64,000 nt of DNA from Acetatifactor muris (GCF_024623325.1 NZ_JANJZD010000003.1:124001-188000), one strand, 5' to 3'. Shown: positions 1 through 8,893, counted from the first letter of the stretch. Made by a program: numbers and translations. Notes: generated from the letters alone by a model not told the origin.

Positions 1-200
1 GTTCCACGGTGACTGCGATGGTGTTGAACATGCAGATTCAGGGCCCTGTGCTTTTGAAGGCACTCCAGGCGCAGGATATGTACCTTGCCGGGGCAATCGT
101 TATGGTTCAGGCCGTTCTGGTTGTGGTCGGTATCCTCTTGTCCGATATCGCGCTGGCGTTCCTGGATCCCAGAATTCGTTATTCGGGAGGTGGCAGATGA
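1..200 (+). CDS. ABC transporter permease, DppB/OppB-like (C-terminal end only)
   Basis: Only the last ~65 codons are in the window; the frame is open to base 3 and ends with TGA at 198-200. The visible part has one hydrophobic segment followed by the tail SDIALAFLDPRIRYSGGGR, which is the usual ending of the first permease of dipeptide/oligopeptide/nickel ABC importers. The stop overlaps the ATG of the next permease (ATGA), so the two are translationally coupled. The assignment relies on this ending and on the oppC-oppD-oppF order that follows. Substrate is unknown because the binding protein lies outside the window. Confidence 0.85.
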   Translation, partial: STVTAMVLNMQIQGPVLLKALQAQDMYLAGAIVMVQAVLVVVGILLSDIALAFLDPRIRYSGGGR

Positions 201-1321
201 TGTGGAAAAAGAAACAGAAGACAAACGACGATTATTATCTTGCCTCTCAGTGGACTCTGATGGGAAGGAAGTTAAAGAAGCATAAGCTTGCAAGGCTTTC
301 CATGCTGATCCTGCTGATCCTGTATCTGGGCGCGTTGTTCGCGGATTTCCTTGCACCCTATTCTCTGGAGGAATTTGACGCCCTGTATAAGAACAGCTCT
401 CCCACCAGTATCCACTTTATACACGAGGGAGAATTTGTAGGTCCTTTTGTCTACAAGCAGCAAAAGACCATCGACAAGACGGATTTCTCCGTTACCATCA
501 CGGAGGATACCTCCGAATATTACAAGCTGAAATTTTTCGTACACGGCACAGAATATAAGATCCTGGGGCTGATTCCCTGCGACATTCATCTCTTCGGCGT
601 AGACGAAGGCAGCAACGGCGGCACCGGGGCAAAGATCATGCTCTTCGGCACGGATACTCTGGGGCGGGATATCTTCTCCAGAGTCCTTCTGGGAAGCAGA
701 ATCTCTCTGACCATCCCCTTTGCCAGTGCTATTATCAGCTTTTTCCTGGGCGTTACCATCGGTTCCATCTCAGGTTACTTCGGCGGAGCCGTAGACATTG
801 CGATTCAGAGAGTCATCGAAGTAATCGGTGCCGTTCCTCAGATTCCTCTCTGGATGGCGCTCTCTGCTGCCATTCCTCCGGGAATATCAACTGTGAAGAT
901 GTATTTTTACATCACTATCATTCTTTCCTTTATCAACTGGACCGGAATGGCCCGTGTGGTGCGCGGCAAATTCCTGTCCCTGAAAAATGAGGATTATGTA
1001 ATGGCGGCAAGGCTTTCCGGCGTTTCCACATGGAAAATAATCTGGAAGCATCTGGTTCCCGGTTTCATGAGTTATCTCATCGTTTCGATTACTCTGGGCA
1101 TTCCGGGCTCCATCGTTGGTGAGACCTCCATGTCCTATCTGGGACTGGGTATCAAGTCTCCCGCCACCAGCTGGGGTGTACTGCTTCAGGAGGCCAGCTC
1201 CGTCACCGACGTGGCAAGCAATCCCCACAAGCTGATTCCCATTCTGTTCGTAACCATTGCGGTTCTCGCCTTTAATTTCCTGGGTGACGGAATCCGCGAC
1301 GCTGCAGACCCTTATAAATAA
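197..1321 (+). CDS. ABC transporter permease, DppC/OppC-like
   Basis: Second inner-membrane permease of a peptide/nickel-type ABC importer, 374 aa. A cytoplasmic N-terminus is followed by one membrane segment (about residues 33-52), then an extracytoplasmic stretch of about 100 residues, then the binding-protein-dependent permease domain (about 150-370). The coupling (EAA-like) loop is around EDYVMAARLSGVS, where the ATPases dock. The start at 197 has GGGAGGTGG just upstream and overlaps the previous stop. The segment between TM1 and the permease core (about residues 55-155) is longer than in textbook OppC; similar insertions occur in clostridial homologues. It forms one operon with the flanking genes. 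Confidence 0.9.
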   Translation: MMWKKKQKTNDDYYLASQWTLMGRKLKKHKLARLSMLILLILYLGALFADFLAPYSLEEFDALYKNSSPTSIHFIHEGEFVGPFVYKQQKTIDKTDFSVTITEDTSEYYKLKFFVHGTEYKILGLIPCDIHLFGVDEGSNGGTGAKIMLFGTDTLGRDIFSRVLLGSRISLTIPFASAIISFFLGVTIGSISGYFGGAVDIAIQRVIEVIGAVPQIPLWMALSAAIPPGISTVKMYFYITIILSFINWTGMARVVRGKFLSLKNEDYVMAARLSGVSTWKIIWKHLVPGFMSYLIVSITLGIPGSIVGETSMSYLGLGIKSPATSWGVLLQEASSVTDVASNPHKLIPILFVTIAVLAFNFLGDGIRDAADPYK

Positions 1322-1323
1322 GA

Positions 1324-1361
1324 CGCTGTCTGTTCTGTTGCATTTGAGTATGCAGACAGCG
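1324..1361 (+). other. Intergenic stem-loop between oppC-like and oppD-like genes
   Basis: A perfect 9-bp inverted repeat (CGCTGTCTG at 1324-1332, CAGACAGCG at 1353-1361) encloses a 20-nt loop. No T-run follows, so it is not a classical terminator. It may be an mRNA-stability or processing hairpin within the operon. Confidence 0.5.
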
Positions 1362-1378
1362 CGGAAATGGAGAAAACG

Positions 1379-2548
1379 ATGAGCGAAGAAAATATTCTTG
1401 AAGTCAAAGACCTCCATGTGGACATTCATATGACAGAGGGGCTTCTGACGGCAGTCCGGGGCGTGAACTTTGAGATGAAAAAAGGAGAAACCCTGGGGCT
1501 GGTAGGTGAATCCGGCTGCGGTAAGTCGCTGACCTGCAAGGCTATCCTGGGTATCAATGATAAAAAATGCGTGCCCGGCGGACAGATTCTGTTCGACTCG
1601 GAAGGTCTTGGCAAAGTGGATCTCCTGTCTCTGGACCAGAAAGGTCAGGAAATCCGTTCTATCCGAGGCAAGGAAATTTCCATGATTTTCCAGGAGCCCA
1701 TGGTAGCCTTTTCCCCAATGTATACCATCGGCAACCAGATCAACGAAGCCACAAGGCTTCATATCACAAAGGACAAGAAAAAGTCCAAAGAAATCTCCAT
1801 GGAAGTGATGCGCAAGGTGGGCATCGCCAACGTGGAAAAGCGCTACAATCAGTATCCCCATGAGTTCTCCGGCGGTATGCTCCAGCGGGCTCTCATCGCA
1901 ATGGCTCTGGTGTGCAATCCCAAGATGCTCATCGCAGACGAGCCCACCACTGCCCTTGACGTTACCATTCAGGCCCAGATTCTGGAGCTGATGAAGGAAT
2001 TGCAGAAGGATTTCAACATGGCGATCCTCTTCATCACCCATGACCTGGGTGTGGTGGCCAAAATGTGCGACCGGGTGGCGGTCATGTATCTGGGGAAAAT
2101 CGTGGAAAGCGCGGATGCATCGGAAATTTACGCAAATCCTCAGCATCCCTACACCAGAGGCCTCATCGGATCCGTTCACAAGATCGGTTCTGCAAAAGAG
2201 GAAAGACTCTTTTCCATCGAAGGAACGGTACCGCTTGCCATGAACCTGCCGAAGGCCTGCGGCTTCTATGACCGCTGTGACGCCCGCATCGAGGGGCTTT
2301 GCAACCGGGCTGAGCCTGAGCTGGTGGAAATCGCCCCCGGACATAAAATTGCCTGCTTTAACTGCCCGCACGAGGCCTGTAAGGCCCAGAGGACAAAGGT
2401 GGAAGCGGCCCTGGCCGCCGGAAAGTCTCCGGATGAGTCAGCCGGGAATGGCAAGGATAAGAATCCGTCAGCCCGGACAGAGACATCCGGCGCAGGAAAA
2501 TCCCCGGCAAAGTCTATCTTCAAAAAGAAGGAGGGCGGCAGGAAATGA
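1379..2548 (+). CDS. Oligopeptide-type ABC transporter ATP-binding protein, OppD-like
   Basis: Cytoplasmic ATPase powering the permease pair. It shows Walker A (GESGCGKS), the ABC signature (SGGMLQRALIAMAL), Walker B (LIADEPTTALD) and the C-terminal oligopeptide/dipeptide extension with a cysteine cluster (CGFYDRC, then CNR and CF) typical of OppD/DppD. The ATG at 1379 is preferred over the in-frame ATG at 1367 because GGAG at 1369-1372 is correctly spaced for it; length is then 389 aa. The last ~50 residues are a low-complexity Ser/Gly/Lys-rich tail unlike the conserved core. The stop overlaps the start of the next gene. Confidence 0.92.
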   Translation: MSEENILEVKDLHVDIHMTEGLLTAVRGVNFEMKKGETLGLVGESGCGKSLTCKAILGINDKKCVPGGQILFDSEGLGKVDLLSLDQKGQEIRSIRGKEISMIFQEPMVAFSPMYTIGNQINEATRLHITKDKKKSKEISMEVMRKVGIANVEKRYNQYPHEFSGGMLQRALIAMALVCNPKMLIADEPTTALDVTIQAQILELMKELQKDFNMAILFITHDLGVVAKMCDRVAVMYLGKIVESADASEIYANPQHPYTRGLIGSVHKIGSAKEERLFSIEGTVPLAMNLPKACGFYDRCDARIEGLCNRAEPELVEIAPGHKIACFNCPHEACKAQRTKVEAALAAGKSPDESAGNGKDKNPSARTETSGAGKSPAKSIFKKKEGGRK

Positions 2549-3564
2549 AGAAAGAAAATATCATGGAGGTCAAGGGACTTCATAAACGCTTTACCTCCAA
2601 AGGAATTACGGTAAAGGCGGTAACCGATGTGAGCTTCGATGTAAAGCCTGGAGAAACCATCGGTATCGTAGGAGAATCCGGCTGCGGCAAGACCACGCTG
2701 GGACGCTGTATTGTCCGGGCCTATGACGCTTCCGAGGGCGAAGTCTTCTATCGCACAAGAGCCGGCGAAGAGCTGGACTTCCTGAAGGTGGATAAAAAGA
2801 AAATGAAGGAAATCCGCAAGGAAATCCAGATGATCTTCCAGGATCCCTACTCCTCTCTGGACCCCAGGATGACCGTTCTCGACATCATCAAGGAGCCCTT
2901 AAAGGCAAATTATCCGAAGATGTCAAAAGCGGAGATGGACCAGAAAGCAAAGGCCATGGCTGAGAAGGTGGGCTTAAATCCCATGTACCTGATGAGGTAT
3001 CCCCATGCTTTCTCCGGCGGCCAGCGTCAGCGTATCGGTATTGCAAGAGCACTGGTGATCGAGCCGCAGATTATCGTCTGCGACGAGGCTGTTTCGGCTC
3101 TCGATGTGTCAATCCAGGCGCAGGTCATCAATCTGCTGCGGGATCTGCAGAAGGAGCTGAATCTGACCTATCTGTTTATCAGCCATGACCTTTCGGTGGT
3201 GGAACATATTTCCGACAAGGTGGGCGTCATGTACCTGGGCCGGATGGTGGAATTCGCCCCGGCAGAGGATTTGTTCGAAAAGCCCATGCACCCTTATACA
3301 GAAGCTCTGCTCTCCGCAGTGCCTGTGGCGGATCCCACGATTCAGATGGAGCGCATCCCTCTGAAGGGAGAGATTCCCAACCCTGCAAATCCGCCAAGCG
3401 GCTGTTACTTCCACGAGAGATGTCATTACTGCATCGACAAATGTACGACAGATGCACCTGCCCTGACCGAGATGCCGGACGGAAGGCTCTGCGCCTGCCA
3501 CAGGGCAAAGGAGCTGGCACTGCGGGGTTTTACCTACGATGAGGGTGCAAAAAGCCAGACCTGA
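2545..3564 (+). CDS. Oligopeptide-type ABC transporter ATP-binding protein, OppF-like
   Basis: Second ATPase of the importer, 339 aa, starting in an ATGA overlap with the OppD-like gene. Walker A GESGCGKT, signature [14 protein letters not shown], Walker [15 protein letters not shown] and the Q-loop [13 protein letters not shown] are all present. The C-terminal region [11 protein letters not shown] is the cysteine-rich oligopeptide transporter extension. The OppD-OppF heterodimer is standard for this family. A strong hairpin terminator follows at 3637-3689, closing the operon. Confidence 0.92.
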   Translation: MKKENIMEVKGLHKRFTSKGITVKAVTDVSFDVKPGETIGIVGESGCGKTTLGRCIVRAYDASEGEVFYRTRAGEELDFLKVDKKKMKEIRKEIQMIFQDPYSSLDPRMTVLDIIKEPLKANYPKMSKAEMDQKAKAMAEKVGLNPMYLMRYPHAFSGGQRQRIGIARALVIEPQIIVCDEAVSALDVSIQAQVINLLRDLQKELNLTYLFISHDLSVVEHISDKVGVMYLGRMVEFAPAEDLFEKPMHPYTEALLSAVPVADPTIQMERIPLKGEIPNPANPPSGCYFHERCHYCIDKCTTDAPALTEMPDGRLCACHRAKELALRGFTYDEGAKSQT

Positions 3565-3636
3565 CGGGCTTTGTAGAAATTCTATACCATAAAGGAACAA
3601 GGGATTCCGCTATCTGGTCCCTGAAAAAACATAAAA

Positions 3637-3689
3637 GCTTCCCGTGGGAATCATGTATTCCAAATCCTGCTTTCCCGCGGGAATTTTCT
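3637..3689. terminator. Bidirectional rho-independent terminator between oppF-like and lysR genes
   Basis: TTCCCGTGGGAA (3639-3650) can pair with TTCCCGCGGGAA (3672-3683), with one G-U. The second arm is followed by TTTTCT and the first is preceded by an A-run, so it can act on both strands. It lies between two convergent genes. The rest of 3565-3824 shows nothing else I can support. Confidence 0.75.
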
Positions 3690-3824
3690 ATGGGTTTCCC
3701 CTGCTGTTCTCCTATTGTCTGTTTTCACCAGACCACACTTCCTCTCCATTCCAAAATAGCAACTTTCCGATCCTTATTTTCCATACAATAGTCCTTTCCA
3801 GGCCGCCATATGGTAAAAACGCCT

Positions 3825-4712
3825 TCACCTGCCCTTCAGATATCGGTAAAAGCTGTCCGCCGCCCTGCTTCCGGCTCTCCCTTTCTCCGAGACCAGCTGA
3901 ATCGACCGGTCCGGCAGCTCACAGGCCAGCGGAATCTGCACGAGCCTCCCTTCCTGAAGCAGTGCCGGCGCCAGGCTTTCCGGTACAAATCCGATTCCCA
4001 GATTGTTCTGAATCAAGGGCAGCAGCAAATCGGAAGTGGCCACCTCCATATCCAGTTCCAGTTCTGTACCGTGCTCCTCAAAAAAGTCACGGTAAAATTC
4101 GTATGTGGCGGTTCCGCTGCCCAGTCCAATCCAGGGATATTCCCGCAGTTCCTCCAGACATACAGCTTTCTTTCCCAGATGCGCATACTTCCTGCCGCCT
4201 ACAAGTACCTCCCGGAAGGACAGCAGTTTTTCATAGCGAGCGTTTTCCGGCAGATTGCAGGGAGAGGTAATCACCGCAAAATCCAATCGACCGCTTCCAA
4301 GATATTTTAAGATCTCCGGGGTGTTGTGATTGTGTACCTTGATCCGGATTCCGGGCTTCTGGATTTTAAAATCATGCATTTTCTCCAGCAGATACAGATG
4401 CAGCGCCGATTCTGTAGCTCCTATTTCGACTGCCCCTGTGTCTCCCGAGTCCTGTCTGCCGATTTCCTCCTGGGCACTCAACAAATGCATACAGGCTGCC
4501 TCCACATGGGAATACAACTTTCTGCCCTCCTCCGTAAGGCTGACCCCTCTTGGTTCCCTGAGAAACAGCCTGCAATTTAACTGTTTCTCCAGCAGTTTCA
4601 TCACCCGGGATACATTGGGCTGGTTGCTGCCAAGGGCTGCCGCCGCTCTGGTAAGATTTCCATATTTTGCCACATAATAGAATACTTTATAGTATTCAAA
4701 ACTGATATCCAT
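3825..4712 (-). CDS. LysR-family transcriptional regulator
   Basis: 295-aa DNA-binding regulator. The N-terminal winged helix-turn-helix (about residues 1-60) has the family pattern FYYVAKYGNLTRAAAALG, then QPNVSRVMKLLEKQL and LFLREPRGVSLTEEG. The rest is the periplasmic-binding-protein-like effector domain. It is divergent from a MATE exporter, the common layout in which a LysR protein controls its neighbour. The intervening region carries a good sigma-A promoter for this gene and a set of repeats that are candidate binding sites. The effector is unknown. Confidence 0.9.
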   Translation of the reverse strand: MDISFEYYKVFYYVAKYGNLTRAAAALGSNQPNVSRVMKLLEKQLNCRLFLREPRGVSLTEEGRKLYSHVEAACMHLLSAQEEIGRQDSGDTGAVEIGATESALHLYLLEKMHDFKIQKPGIRIKVHNHNTPEILKYLGSGRLDFAVITSPCNLPENARYEKLLSFREVLVGGRKYAHLGKKAVCLEELREYPWIGLGSGTATYEFYRDFFEEHGTELELDMEVATSDLLLPLIQNNLGIGFVPESLAPALLQEGRLVQIPLACELPDRSIQLVSEKGRAGSRAADSFYRYLKGR

Positions 4713-4768
4713 ATGTTTTTTATATATCCTCTATGTCATATATATATTTTAAATATCTTTCTCCCCAC

Positions 4769-4797
4769 AGTATACTATATCCGTGATGAAGTGTAAA
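4769..4797 (-). promoter_or_regulatory. Sigma-A promoter of the lysR gene
   Basis: On the minus strand TTTACA (complement of 4792-4797) and TATACT (complement of 4769-4774) are separated by exactly 17 bp. The palindrome GTAACAGTTAC at 4798-4808 touches the upstream edge of the -35 box, a plausible autoregulatory site. Confidence 0.65.
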
Positions 4798-4876
4798 GTA
4801 ACAGTTACGTTGACCTGTCCGAACTGTTACAATGTAGTAACAATCCAATGACCTGTCTGAACTGTTGCACAATGTA
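4798..4876. repeat. Repeat cluster in the lysR/MATE intergenic region (candidate operators)
   Basis: A direct repeat of about 26 bp (TGACCTGTCCGAACTGTTAC and following bases at 4811-4836; TGACCTGTCTGAACTGTTGC and following bases at 4849-4876) occurs twice with 38-bp periodicity. Within the cluster lie the palindrome GTAACAGTTAC (4798-4808) and the inverted repeat TGTTAC-N6-GTAACA (4825-4842). LysR-type proteins usually bind such imperfect dyads near divergent promoters. Confidence 0.6.
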
Positions 4877-4921
4877 AATGAAGGATCTGGAAATCGTTAT
4901 GAAGGAAAGGATTGAATATCT

Positions 4922-6280
4922 ATGAACAAAGATTTGACCATCGGAAATCCTCAGAAAGTTTTATGGGCATATTGCCTGCCCATGTTTGGCAGCATTATTT
5001 TTCAACAGCTCTACAATATAGCCGACTCTCTGGTAGCCGGTAAATGTATCGGAGAAAACGCTCTGGCCGCAGTGGGCAACAGCTACAATATCACTCTGAT
5101 TTTCATTGCCTTTGCTTTCGGCTGCAATATCGGGTGCTCCGTCATCGTGTCTCAGTTGTTCGGCGCAAGGGATTACAATGCCATGAAAACGGCCGTATAT
5201 ACCGCCCTGACCGCAAGCGCAGTCCTTTGCGCCATTCTGATGGCGGCGGGACTGCTGTCCTGCGATACCCTGCTGCGCCTGATTAAAACCCAGCCGGAAA
5301 TCATGGCGGCTTCCTCTCTGTATCTGAAAATATATATCTGGGGACTTCCCTTTCTCTTTTTTTACAATATTGCCACCGGTATCTTTTCCGCCATGGGAGA
5401 TTCCAGGACTCCCTTCCTGTTCCTGGCCGCATCTTCCACCGCCAATATCCTGGTGGATATCCTGTTTGTGAAATCTTTTGCCATGGGGATTGCAGGTGTG
5501 GCCTGGGCAACCTTCCTCTGTCAGGGAATCAGCTGTGTTCTCTCCCTGATTCTGGTATTAAAACGCCTGTCCGGCATCAGCGCAGACAGGCATATTCCTA
5601 TTTTTTCATGGATTGTACTGAAGAAAATTTCAGTTGTGGCCATCCCCAGCATTCTCCAGCAGTCCTTTATCTCTGTGGGCAATATGATGATCCAGGGCCG
5701 TATCAACAGTTTCGGCGTCAGTGTTGCCGCAGGGTATTCCGCCGCGGTAAAGCTGAATAATCTGGTCATCACTTCCTTTACCACCATCGGGAACGGTATC
5801 TCCGGCTTCTCTGCCCAGAACCTGGGTGCCCGCAAATATGAGAGAATCCGGGAAGGCACACGGGCGGGTCTGAAATTAGTCTGGTGTCTGTGCGTCCCAT
5901 TCTGTCTGATTTATATGGCTGCCGGCAAATATGTACTGCTTTTATTTATGAATCAGTCCTCTGTTAAAGCGCTTGCCACAGGACAGCAGTTTCTGTGGAT
6001 TCTCTCCCCGTTTTATTTTGTGGTATCCGCCAAGCTGGTAGCTGACGGCGTTCTGCGCGGTACCAGCGCAATGGGCCCGTTTATGATTGCCACTTTTACA
6101 GATCTGATTCTCCGGGTGGTACTGGCCTTCCTTCTGTCCGGCCTCACCGCTTCGCCTCTGGGTATCTGGGCAGCATGGCCCGTGGGCTGGTCCGCGGCAA
6201 CGGTCCTTTCTCTTTCCTTCTATGGAAAGCAGTATAAAAGGCTCACTACCCCTCTAAATCCACCAGCCTGTAAGGAATAA
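4922..6280 (+). CDS. MATE-family multidrug/metabolite exporter
   Basis: 452-aa polytopic membrane protein with about 12 hydrophobic segments in two repeats. The N-terminal motif (CLPMFGSIIFQQLYNIADSLVAG) and the VSQLFGARDY-type loop are characteristic of the NorM/DinF MATE family, which exports cationic drugs or metabolites using Na+ or H+ gradients. The start at 4922 follows AAGGAAAGG. It is divergent from a LysR gene that probably controls it. The substrate cannot be told from sequence. Confidence 0.92.
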   Translation: MNKDLTIGNPQKVLWAYCLPMFGSIIFQQLYNIADSLVAGKCIGENALAAVGNSYNITLIFIAFAFGCNIGCSVIVSQLFGARDYNAMKTAVYTALTASAVLCAILMAAGLLSCDTLLRLIKTQPEIMAASSLYLKIYIWGLPFLFFYNIATGIFSAMGDSRTPFLFLAASSTANILVDILFVKSFAMGIAGVAWATFLCQGISCVLSLILVLKRLSGISADRHIPIFSWIVLKKISVVAIPSILQQSFISVGNMMIQGRINSFGVSVAAGYSAAVKLNNLVITSFTTIGNGISGFSAQNLGARKYERIREGTRAGLKLVWCLCVPFCLIYMAAGKYVLLLFMNQSSVKALATGQQFLWILSPFYFVVSAKLVADGVLRGTSAMGPFMIATFTDLILRVVLAFLLSGLTASPLGIWAAWPVGWSAATVLSLSFYGKQYKRLTTPLNPPACKE

Positions 6281-6362
6281 TGCCTATGGCTCCGTTCTGT
6301 CCAACGGTAATCAGTGTCGCACCCCTCTGCTCTGTGCCCCGGGCAATTCCCGGATCCAGTGT

Positions 6363-7481
6363 TCACCTGGCTGCGCCCTGCACATCGACCACCACATATT
6401 CCGACTTGCATCCGGTCTTAAACTGAATCGCCCAGTCAGAGATACCGGATGTCACAATAAAACTGGTACTGCCTCTCGTCTCCAGACCATAGCTTTTATC
6501 ATCCGTTCCTGTCCACTGCCCCATACGGTGAAAGGGAAACAATTGACCGCCGTGGGTATGGCCGCACAGTACCAGATCCACTCCAGCCTCCTCCTGGGCA
6601 TCAAAGTCGTGGGGCTGATGGTCCAGGACAATACTGTACCTGGCCGGATCCAAATCAGCTGTCAATTCTTCCATGGAGGCCCTGGGTCTCCCCATCATGT
6701 CTTCCGAGCGGTCCTGTCTTCCGATCAGGTAGAAGTCCTCTCCCAATAATACCACTTCATCCTGCAGGACAATCACATTGTTCTTCTCCAGTTCCGCAAT
6801 CAGGTCCATTCCGCTGTAACCACGATATTCCGCACCATAATATCCTTTATCATGATTTCCGAAAGCATAATAGACACCATAGGCAGTCTCCAGTGTTCCC
6901 AGCGCTGCACATGCGGCAACCATATCCTCTCTCGTGGTATCATCATCCACATAATCCCCTGTCACCACCACGATATCCGGATCTTCCGCCTGCATGTCTT
7001 TCACAAGCTCCAGAAATTCCTCTCCGCTGAAAGTATTCCCCACATGAGAATCTGCAAACTGTACGATACGCAGACTCCCCACCTGCTTCTCTGTCTCCAG
7101 CACATATTCTGTCCTCCACACGTGATGAGCCAGATACCATCCGCAGGTCAGATACACAATGGTAATTAGAATTGCAGCAATTCCCGCATAATACCTTGTA
7201 AAGCTCTTTTTCCGCTTCTTTTCCACAAGCTTGCTGATTCCATCACAGATCAGCCAGATTACCAGCAGATGCAGGATACAGATTTCCGCATTGATGGCCC
7301 CCATGGCTTTCCCTGTAATGCCGGCAATCACAATGACCAGAACAAGACCTGTCAGAAATCTGAATACTTTTCTCTCTCCGACCGTTTTCCGCACCCAGGA
7401 AAATTTAGCAAACCTGCCTGCCAGGTACAGAATACCCAGAACTGTCCCAAGAAACAGTCCTCCCAAAATAAATGCCCACAT
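6363..7481 (-). CDS. Membrane-anchored metallophosphoesterase
   Basis: 372 aa with four hydrophobic segments in the first ~120 residues, then a calcineurin-like phosphoesterase domain (about 135-370). The metal-binding motifs appear in order: DSHVG (Asp144, His146), GDYVDD, GNHDKGYYG, DHQPHD and GHTHGG. This resembles the YkuE/YaeI type, which act at the membrane surface on phosphoesters; the substrate is not predictable. The start has AGGAGAAAAAG upstream. After the TGA the same frame stays open for 38 more codons (6249-6362), overlapping the 3' end of the MATE gene on the other strand. Confidence 0.88.
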   Translation of the reverse strand: MWAFILGGLFLGTVLGILYLAGRFAKFSWVRKTVGERKVFRFLTGLVLVIVIAGITGKAMGAINAEICILHLLVIWLICDGISKLVEKKRKKSFTRYYAGIAAILITIVYLTCGWYLAHHVWRTEYVLETEKQVGSLRIVQFADSHVGNTFSGEEFLELVKDMQAEDPDIVVVTGDYVDDDTTREDMVAACAALGTLETAYGVYYAFGNHDKGYYGAEYRGYSGMDLIAELEKNNVIVLQDEVVLLGEDFYLIGRQDRSEDMMGRPRASMEELTADLDPARYSIVLDHQPHDFDAQEEAGVDLVLCGHTHGGQLFPFHRMGQWTGTDDKSYGLETRGSTSFIVTSGISDWAIQFKTGCKSEYVVVDVQGAAR

Positions 7482-7553
7482 CTTTTTCTCCTCTTTTTCT
7501 CCTCAGAAATATTCAGGCCGAAACATTACCTGACTATTCTTTCTCAGAAATAT

Positions 7554-7612
7554 CGGCCTTTGCAGACGGTACTTCCGCACCATCCTGGGAAGTACAGCAT
7601 CAACAAAGGCCG
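7554..7612 (-). terminator. Extended hairpin downstream of the phosphofructokinase gene
   Basis: Nested arms: CGGCCTTTG (7554-7562) with CAAAGGCCG (7604-7612), and GTACTTCC (7569-7576) with GGAAGTAC (7588-7595). It lies about 35 bp after the stop of the gene. The following minus-strand sequence (ATATTTCTG) has only a weak T-tract, so termination strength is uncertain. Confidence 0.55.
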
Positions 7613-7645
7613 AATCTCTTTTCATTTATAACACAAAATATAGAA

Positions 7646-8893
7646 TTATTTTTGCTTCCTCTTGAGCACCAGATGCTGAGGAAGACCATTTACCATAAAC
7701 GGCTGATAATCCCCGTGAATCAGCGGCTCAATATAATTGATAAATTCATCCGTCACATAATCGCCGTCCTTATTCACCCAGGAACGGGGAACCAGCTTCT
7801 CATGATTGGCAATTCTGTGTACGTCGTAAATTCCGGCATTGCTCTGATAAGGGTCATCGGAAAGACGATCGATAACCACCATTTTCCCGGAATCACCTTC
7901 GTCGGCAGCCTTTACGGCAGCGCCTCCAACCATGAATGCCTCGTCCACATCCACCCGGGAAGCCATATGGGAAGCGCTTCTCTGCAGGGTGGAGAACTCA
8001 ATACTGCGGGTCTTGCAGCCGATTTCAGCACCCAGGAAGTTCGCCAGATAGGCAGCGGTACCCTGAAGCTGCTTATGGCCGAAAGCATCTACATAATCCG
8101 AACCGCCTGACAGCTCACAGACATATCTGCCGTCGGCGATCTTGATTCCCTCTGACACAGCGATCACCACAGAATTCTTCTTTTTCAACAGTTCCCTGGT
8201 ATTCTTCAGGAACTTCTCGATATCAAACACAACCTCGGGCAGATAAATCGCATCCGGTCCCTCACACTCTTCCGTGCGGGCAAGCGCGGTGGCACCCGTC
8301 AGCCATCCGGCATTGCGGCCCATGATCTCAATCACGGTGATGGATTCCTTCTTATAATTCAGGCCCAGAGCATCCCGGATTACTTCTTTGGTAGAAGCCG
8401 CAATGTATTTCGCAGCACTTCCAAATCCCGGAGTGTGATCCGTGAGAGCCAGGTCATTATCGATGGTTTTGGGCACCCCAAGGAACTTCTGGGTATGACC
8501 CTTGATAATCGCATAATCGGACAGCTTCTTGATAGTGTCCATAGAATCGTTGCCGCCAATGTAAATGAAAGCTTCGATATTCAGCTTTTCCATAATCTCG
8601 AAAAGCTTCTGATAAATTTCGGGATTCTCATGAATTTCCGGCAGCTTGTACCGGCAGGATCCCAGAAAAGCCGACGGGGTACGCTTCAGCAGCTCTATGT
8701 CGATATCGGAATGAATCTGTGTGGATAAGTCCACATACTGCTCGTCCAGAAAGCCCTGAACACCGTGAAGCATTCCATATACTTTATGGAATCCTCTTTC
8801 TTTTGCAGTCTTGTATACCCCTGCCAGGCTGGAATTAATCACAGCTGTAGGGCCACCTGACTGGCCTACAATAATGTTGCGTTTCTTTGCCAT
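7646..8893 (-). CDS. 6-phosphofructokinase, probably pyrophosphate-dependent
   Basis: 415-aa Rossmann-like phosphofructokinase that phosphorylates fructose 6-phosphate in glycolysis. The N-terminal GQSGGPTAVIN loop, the PKTIDND active-site motif and EIMGRNAGWL are present. Two positions argue for PPi rather than ATP: the phosphate loop reads GGNDS (Asp where ATP enzymes have Gly, as in GGDGS) and PKTIDND carries Lys in place of the Gly of PGTIDND. The ATG at 8893 is preceded by GGAGG with 8-nt spacing; an upstream in-frame TTG at 8908 lies in the ribosome site and is rejected. Longer than bacterial PfkA (~320 aa), as in the PPi group. Confidence 0.9.
   Translation of the reverse strand: MAKKRNIIVGQSGGPTAVINSSLAGVYKTAKERGFHKVYGMLHGVQGFLDEQYVDLSTQIHSDIDIELLKRTPSAFLGSCRYKLPEIHENPEIYQKLFEIMEKLNIEAFIYIGGNDSMDTIKKLSDYAIIKGHTQKFLGVPKTIDNDLALTDHTPGFGSAAKYIAASTKEVIRDALGLNYKKESITVIEIMGRNAGWLTGATALARTEECEGPDAIYLPEVVFDIEKFLKNTRELLKKKNSVVIAVSEGIKIADGRYVCELSGGSDYVDAFGHKQLQGTAAYLANFLGAEIGCKTRSIEFSTLQRSASHMASRVDVDEAFMVGGAAVKAADEGDSGKMVVIDRLSDDPYQSNAGIYDVHRIANHEKLVPRSWVNKDGDYVTDEFINYIEPLIHGDYQPFMVNGLPQHLVLKRKQK

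Noticed and set aside
1324..1361. Terminator within the opp operon
   Set aside because: No T-tract follows the hairpin and the next gene is an obligate partner of the transporter.
887..2371. A 494-codon minus-strand open frame across oppC and oppD
   Set aside because: It overlaps two clearly conserved transporter genes and encodes a His-rich, non-conserved-looking product.
6363..6365. TGA read as selenocysteine in the metallophosphoesterase
   Set aside because: No SECIS-like hairpin was found after the TGA, no Cys-containing family motif aligns there, and the domain is complete before it.
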